A DNA stretch of 64,000 bases from Liolophura sinensis. Lineage: Eukaryota; Mollusca; Polyplacophora; Chitonida; Chitonidae. This document shows, piece by piece, positions 58,203 through 64,000 of the stretch. Where the stretch lies: assembly GCF_032854445.1 (NCBI RefSeq), contig NC_088298.1, positions 14,125,504-14,189,503 on the forward strand, given 5' to 3'. A program made the translations under genes and the position numbers. Below the pieces are notes generated by a model. It saw only the letters and a program-made list of their open reading frames with translations, ran no database searches and had not been told where the DNA came from. Positions within the stretch are counted from its first letter, which is position 1. Every line of letters begins with the position of its first letter.

Positions 58203-58474
58203 CTGTTTTCTCTTATCTACACTCTAAATTAACGTAATATATTATGCCCCGGCCGTAAGGGGGAAGGTCTCCCAGCAACCTGCGGATGGTCGTGGGTTTC
58301 CCCGAGCTCTGCCCGGTTTCCTCCCACTATAATGCTGGCCGCCGTCGTATGGGTGAAATATCCTTGACTACGGCGTAAAACACCAATCAATCAAATAAAT
58401 AAATAAATAAATAATATATTATGTTTTCTGATTTTTGATGTTTTCTCTTATCTACACTCTAATTTAACGTAATA
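58203..58474 (+). repeat. 35-bp direct repeat pair around the SINE
   Basis: GTTTTCTCTTATCTACACTC followed by TAAATTAACGTAATA (58204-58238) recurs at 58439-58473 with one difference. Once the SINE and its duplication are removed, the two would be about 60 bp apart, so the site was already a short direct repeat. Confidence 0.85.
58247..58411 (+). repeat. 5'-truncated SINE family 1 with exact target duplication
   Basis: Starts CCCCGGCCGTAAGGGGGAAG, has the body AACCTGCGGATGGTCGTGGG and the complete shared tail, and ends ATCAAATAAATAAATAAATAAA. The 12-bp duplication TAATATATTATG lies at 58235-58246 and 58412-58423. Little divergence from the consensus. Confidence 0.95.
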
Positions 58475-58864
58475 ATAAAATTAGGTTTTCGGATTGATGG
58501 CAGAATAGACTATCTTACTGCAACGTAATATAATGTTACTGACAACACAATACTCTGTTACACTCACAAAATTATTCTGTTGGAATACCAGAACAATATA
58601 AATGTATATAAATGTGTAACATTATCACAATCTGGCATCATGCACTTGTAGAAAACGTGGCATTCTGTTAAATGAACAAATTATAGTTCTGAGGTTGAAT
58701 GTAATTTGTATGCTAGGATATATTTCCGTACCAGTACTATAACCTTACCCTAGACGAAGAAGCCGTTCCGACCCAATGCGAGTATTACTTCGCACTTCGA
58801 TTAATATAATGTGATAACAGCAGTTCTTGATGCTAGACATCAGAAGCTTGCCACAGGTCGACCC

Positions 58865-58970
58865 GTTTACTCCTGTTTTATCCTCAATTGTTTTCCTCCG
58901 CCACTATCGTATAAACGAAAAATTGTTCACTGAGTGTGGCGTTATGTAATGATTAAAATAAAAGGTTGAA
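58865..58970 (+). repeat. Degenerate SINE family 1 tail
   Basis: CTCCTGTTTTATCCTCAATT, CTCCGCCACTATCGTATAAA, CGAAAAATTGTTCACTGAGT and GTGGCGTTATGTAATGATTA, then AAATAAA, follow the end of family 1 in diverged form. Confidence 0.55.
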
Positions 58971-61900
58971 TTACGATAGATGTGTCTAAATATAATGCTT
59001 GTTACTTTCTCCCAAATTTAAAGTTTGACTTAAACTAACTTTGTGGAATTAGACTTTTTATGAAATGTACAGACCAAGTTCTGGCAGCCATACTGGAGTA
59101 CCGAGGTTATACCAGCCCATGTTACAGGACTCTAATATGGCTGACTGGCTGTTGTCCTGTAAGGGTGATGATGTCACTTGCAACTCCTGTATTAAATAAA
59201 CGAAAGCTTCTTTATGACTTGAAGTGCAACACACTCTATAAAGAAATTAGTATCAACATGGAACCAACCAGAAAATCCAGAACGTCACAAATCCCGCAGT
59301 CTATAATTGAGACAATCTAAAAGATAAGGGTCTTCAATGGCCAAATTCTTGTCAGTTTACCTCAAGTTGGCTTTGTTCATACATAAATGCTTAAATAGTA
59401 GTAAATTACACGCCCCCTATACCACCATGGCTTAAGCAGAATTAGGTAATAGCCCATGCATTCACAACTTACTTTGTTTAGCGGAAGGATACAAGGGTGA
59501 GGCGCGACGATATACGCGTGTGCAAATAGGGCAAATGTCAAAACTCCTGAACTATACTTACAGAAAAATGTCACAGACTACAAACACACGAAGACAAACC
59601 CCGCGGGAATGTTTCTACTCGAACTAGTGTTGTTTTTCCCTCAGCGAGAAATTGTTTTAATTTACGCCACTTGACCGGAAGTAGGCGGGACTATGTTTAC
59701 ATTTAAGGGTCGCTGGGTTTAGTCAGATTGCTAGCACGTGCGCTACCATGGTGACGGGGCCTTGACCACGGCTGAGACAAACTTCAAACAAGATGTTTCT
59801 GTAGACAGCGAGAAAACAGAAAACGTGGTCAGCGGTCTGATGTTTCCTTTGTCTGTGTATATAGCCTTTTTAATTAAGCCTTCCAGACACATGTCAAAAA
59901 TGACCGCCAAAAAATCGCCCGTGACTTGGTTTCGATTATCAAATAACTTTTCTCCAACCAAACAGAGATCAATTATTCTTGACCCACATTTTTTCACACA
60001 AATAAAAACTTCGCTGTCAGTAACTTAGCTTTTCAGCTGACCTTAAGATCAGCATGCTTTGAAACGTAGAGCTATACGTAGATGTATTTCTTTTGCGAGT
60101 TTGCGAGTCAGTCGTAACAACTGTCAGAAACACCACCGGATTTTGTATACAATCTTCCAATCTTGAATATACAAGGCCGCGTCATTTACGAGAGCAGTTA
60201 CGAAAAATTTATTAACGAAGTTTTGTGAAAGTGGGCATGATATTGGCCGTTATGAAATAATAGTCAGTCCAAGGGCATTATAGACTTACAACACCCAAAC
60301 ACTTAGTCAGTCATGGACACTTTATTGTCTAAACGGAACGGCACCCACTCCCGGAGTAACATTGGGTAATCTTCAAACTTTATTCCGTTTGCAAAAAGTT
60401 GATATAATTACACGCTTTGAAACCAAAATGTTCATAGTGGGTCTACACGTTTCATCATACGAACATATTTCCTTGAGCACTGTATGTAGTATAAACTAAC
60501 CCATTTGATGCGTTAATGTATATAGATTTAAAGATCTTATAGAAACATTATTTGTATGGGAACACTTATTCCAACTTTATTACATGCTAGTAAATTTACC
60601 CTCTGCATTCCGCCGACGTCCACAAGAGCCTAGCGGTCAAAGGTCAAGATGATTTTACCAATACAATATTGTGGGACAAATGCCAATTAGATCCTCGTGT
60701 CACATGTCGAATACCAGCGTGCCTCTTGGGTTATAATGGCCGGACAATAGCCTGTAGGGTTGGTCCTAGAGTTAGAGTGGCATCCATTTCAGAATGCTGC
60801 CTGAAATTTATAAACATTGCCAGAGTCCGCGTGTAGTAAAATGGCATCGCAATACGCCAGACCTGCATCACGCCCCTCCCATATACACAATACGAATAGG
60901 GGATGGAAAAGACGTTGTATACAATGCTTATTATATCGACAAAACATCTTAACATTAACCTGATATGACCACGATCGGTATTGAACCCTTGCTTCCCACA
61001 CGGTATATTTTCTTTAACTGATATCGGTGATACACACAAGATATTAACGGTCAACTGTAAGACATGACCACTACCCAGTATGTACTTCAATTTTATTTTG
61101 GCTAAATCTTAAATAATAAAATACATACACACATTCTAAATCATACACCGGTACCCAAAGTAATTATGCTCATTTCCCACGCGTTTGTCTGCGAACAGTG
61201 GGTAATACAACAAACAACGTTAACCTAGCTCCAGATGGTCCTCTGTATGAGCTCTGTCCCTGCCCTGAGATTCCACTGGCTCTTCAGACACGTGCACCTA
61301 ACTGTTAAATTCAACTTAGAGACGGTTATCTGCGATCGAAGTGCTTTACGTGAAGTGGACGTCTAGACTGTTTTATTCGAGAATAATACAGCCGTTTAAT
61401 CCATATCCGTTAGAAACCAGACAGTGTTTCTACAACCAGAACGAAATTAAAGAGCGTCTGCATTTCCAAGTGACATGAAAAACTCATTGCATTTCCAAAT
61501 GCCTTAAAATTATTTGGACCCTCTTTGTACAGATTTGATTTTAGGAGTTTGTGATGCTAAATATGACGATTTTGAAAATTTCCTTACACCTCCTGAACAC
61601 CTATCAGGAACCAGAAGCATTCTTGTTTGGCAAAGACATGGTCATAATCTTGTCCCCTATACTTCTGTGTATCTCAAGGCTTCTCTCTATAAAGAGACTT
61701 CCACATGGATTGGTGGCGATAAAGAAATAGACAGAGCTGCGCCTTGCCCTGAGGAACGGAGGCAGAAACTGAGCGAGAGACGGGATAACATACACAGCTG
61801 CGAGAGATAGATCCACAACTCTCATACACCCCACATCTCTGCACACACTCTTAATTGGCCGTGCAGAAAATCTACTTTGTTTCCTCGCGGAAGCAGTGAA

Positions 61901-62534
61901 ATCCAAAAAAACTCTCCCGCAGCTCCCGAATCGTCCAGGCGATCTGGTTATCTTGAGAGATAAGAAGCAAAGAGAGCGAATCGCTGATATTTTTTTTTCA
62001 TCGCACGAGAGTTGGCCCCGACTGAAGACTACTTCCGCTTTCCGTCTGTCGTCTGCACTCTCCAATTCTCTTGATCTTTACTCTCTCGCGCTGGATTGGC
62101 AAATTGCCATGTGTTGATATCCTTTAAAACATGAAAATCGCAGACAATTTGCTTTTGGAAAGAAAGAAAAATAGTGAAGGGTGTTTGTTTTTACTTTTTG
62201 CTGTCTACCACATTTAGTACGTAGGCTAAGGCCTTTGGCAGTTCGCGTGATCTCAACTGAACGCCCTTTGAACCAATCGATGTTTGTTGATTTAAGAACG
62301 GAATCTTGTCTTCTCATTGAATGAATTGACAATATTTTGGAATCAGATTTAGTGAAATAAATCCTTCCATGTAAGTGGCTAGCAAGATAAAGTAGGAATT
62401 TCCAGACAAACGGTGTGTATAAAGCTTTATAATGCCATCCCAATATTGATTGCTTGATTACTAATCATTTCTTGATTCAGTTAACGAATGAATGGACCGT
62501 TGATTGAGAGAGTCATTTTCTCAACCTGTCAAAT
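58971..62534. other. Unique DNA with unassigned frames and CpG patches
   Basis: About 3.6 kb. An 86-codon frame (59060-59320, plus) and a 96-codon frame (59738-60028, plus) match no family. ACCGGAAGTAGGCGGGAC at 59673-59690 is an ETS-like site in a CpG-richer patch. The stretch 61514-62120 has overlapping open frames on both strands, the minus one without an ATG. None is supported as a gene. Confidence 0.35.
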
Positions 62535-63275
62535 GTTGGCTTAACTGAGTGGTTGAGTGACAGGCTGAGTGACAGGTCGAGTGACTGTGGCTGACAGGCT
62601 TACGGACTAACTGACTGACTGGCTGACTGAATGACTGGCTGACTGACGGACTGGCTGACTGACGGACTGGCAAACTGACGGAAAGACTGACTTACTGATT
62701 AGCTGACTGATGGACTGGCTGACTGTTGGACTGGCTGGCTGACTGACTGGGTGACTGACTGGCTGGCTGACGAACGGACAGGGACAACCATATGAGTCGC
62801 TAAAGATAATTGTTTCCCTAATAGTCAAGCTTGGCTAAAGGCAGCTGACTGACTGGTTGACTGGCTTTTCTTGATTGGCTGATTTGCTGACTGACTTTGC
62901 TTGAATGGCTGGCTGAATATTTGGTTAACGGGCTGACTGTTGGGATGACTGGCTTTGCGGTTGATCAACTAACTTTAATGAAGTGACGGTTTGTTCTACT
63001 GGTTGAGAGACCGAGTACTTGGTTGACTGTTTGGCTAACTGTTTGGTTCATTGACTGACTGACTTTATGTTTGGTTCATTGACTGACTGACTTCATGTTT
63101 GGTTTACTGACCGACTGTTTGGTTGACTGACTGGTTAGTTCGCAGATTATCTGACAACAGGACTTACTGATTGTCTGACTTACTGATTGTAAAGATGAAT
63201 GATTGGCTGTCTTTCTTGTTAGCCGGCTAACTGGCCGGATGACTGAATAGCTGACTTGCTGACTGACCAATTGAC
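62535..63275 (+). repeat. Degenerate CTGA-rich satellite
   Basis: About 740 bp of imperfect GACTGACTGGCTGACT-type 4-bp repeats, with TTTGGTTGACTGACTGACTT variants toward the right and a unique break at about 62765-62845. Read minus it gives serine-valine-rich open frames (SVSQSVSQ), which are artefacts of the repeat. A small related patch occurs at 28850-28915 and again in the duplicate block at about 31140-31195. Confidence 0.9.
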
Positions 63276-63890
63276 GTTTCATCAAATCAGGCTTGATGGT
63301 ATTGCTGTAAATAGAAGCATTCCTGACTCGAAAAGCGTGCGCAGGAAAACTACACCAACGTGTTATCGGGCATCTATCTGACCAAACGTAGAAGATAGTC
63401 TTCTCTTCGCGCAAGCACAAATATATCGGCTGTGATAAGGTCCGAGGCGCAAGGAAACGCTGTGTGTGCAAATCACAGGGGCATCAAGGGTATGTGTTTT
63501 GGCAGCAGTGATGTATTAGAGTACGAGTAGGAAAGTGAGCTCGTACACTGTCGGGAGTGACTCATCCCTATAGACGGATCTATAACACTTACTCAAAGAG
63601 CCTAACTGAATCAGAGATTGACGGAGACAAGATCAAAGGGAATCAGAGATGGCCCAGTCCTGTGAGTCCGGAGCGACAGTATTCCCCTAAAAAACCATGT
63701 AGGCCACAGTTATTGTTTCCATCACACACACAGCGATTTCGTGCTCCAGTTCTGTTAATGATGGACATATTTCAAGAGAGGAACGAACAGACCGTATAAT
63801 ACCTTGGATCAAAGGCAACTAATGCTGCAATAAGGACAGCGGATGAGATGTCTCATTGAATATAACTGACCTCTCGTCAAGGTCAAATAG
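63276..63890. other. Intergenic DNA, no gene recognised
   Basis: An 80-codon frame at 63557-63799 (plus) has no recognised domain. No repeat family seen. Confidence 0.4.
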
Positions 63891-63891
63891 C

Positions 63892-64000
63892 TTTGAGTGA
63901 GTGACTGAGTGGCTTGGGGTTTAAAGTCGTACTTAACAAATTTTCAGTCATATGACCAGGAAGGAATCCTTGTAGTGCATGTAATTGTGCCTCCTTGTTG
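63892..64000 (-). repeat. SINE family 2, cut by the window end
   Basis: Read minus, CAACAAGGAGGCACAATTAC, ATGCACTACAAGGATTCCTT, CATATGACTGAAAATTTGTT, AAGTACGACTTTAAACCCCA, AGCCACTCAGTCACTCACTC. This is the 3' end of family 2; the head lies beyond the window. Confidence 0.9.

Noticed and set aside
61604-62065. 153-codon minus-strand open frame
   Set aside because: No ATG at its start, no recognised domain, and an opposing open frame overlaps it; composition looks like GC-rich chance.
62607-63471. Serine-valine-glutamine-rich minus-strand frames
   Set aside because: Direct translation of the CTGA-rich satellite; composition is entirely explained by the repeat.

Overview
This window looks like nuclear DNA of a lophotrochozoan invertebrate, most likely a marine mollusc. 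That is inferred from one clear intron-containing nuclear gene for a mitochondrial ribosomal protein, many tRNA-derived SINEs with TAAATAAA-type tails, abundant ACATGTA-rich AT sequence, a widespread mollusc-type CAGACGGAC repeat, and no bacterial-style operons. The species cannot be fixed from the sequence. Coding density is very low and almost everything else is repeats.

The one secure gene is MRPL45 (mitochondrial large-subunit protein mL45), + strand, CDS 38166-38415 joined to 40387-41084. It has a GC-AG intron that carries two SINEs, and two more SINEs lie just downstream. Three further exon-like pieces on the minus strand (about 7495-7548, 13823-13941 and 31798-31926) have splice-site context but no recognised family.

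Layout. 1-7.5 kb: AT-rich DNA with a decayed hAT transposase (2248-3685, minus). 7.5-8.1 kb: a GC-richer possible promoter. 9.6 kb: a 40-bp minisatellite. 12-17.3 kb: scattered SINE fragments and one candidate exon. 17.9-19.4 kb: a nearly intact Tc1-like transposon with one frameshift. 19.5-21.0 kb: a 63-bp satellite with a SINE inserted in it. 22.8-27.0 kb: a 4.1-kb diverged giant palindrome whose outer arms are tandem arrays of 135-165 bp units, a candidate foldback-type element. 27.5-31.9 kb: a 2.1-kb block present twice on either side of a 200-N gap, probably an assembly or haplotype duplication. 33-37 kb: a TA hairpin, a 37-bp minisatellite and SINEs. 37.6-45.5 kb: MRPL45 in a dense SINE cluster. 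45.8-47.9 kb: three minisatellites, one of which looks derived from a SINE tail. 48-62 kb: mostly unique AT-rich DNA with few repeats. 62.5-63.3 kb: a degenerate CTGA-rich satellite. The window ends inside another SINE.

At least three SINE families with different tRNA-like heads share the same 3' tail, which suggests one LINE machinery mobilises all of them. Several copies still have clear 12-13 bp target-site duplications.
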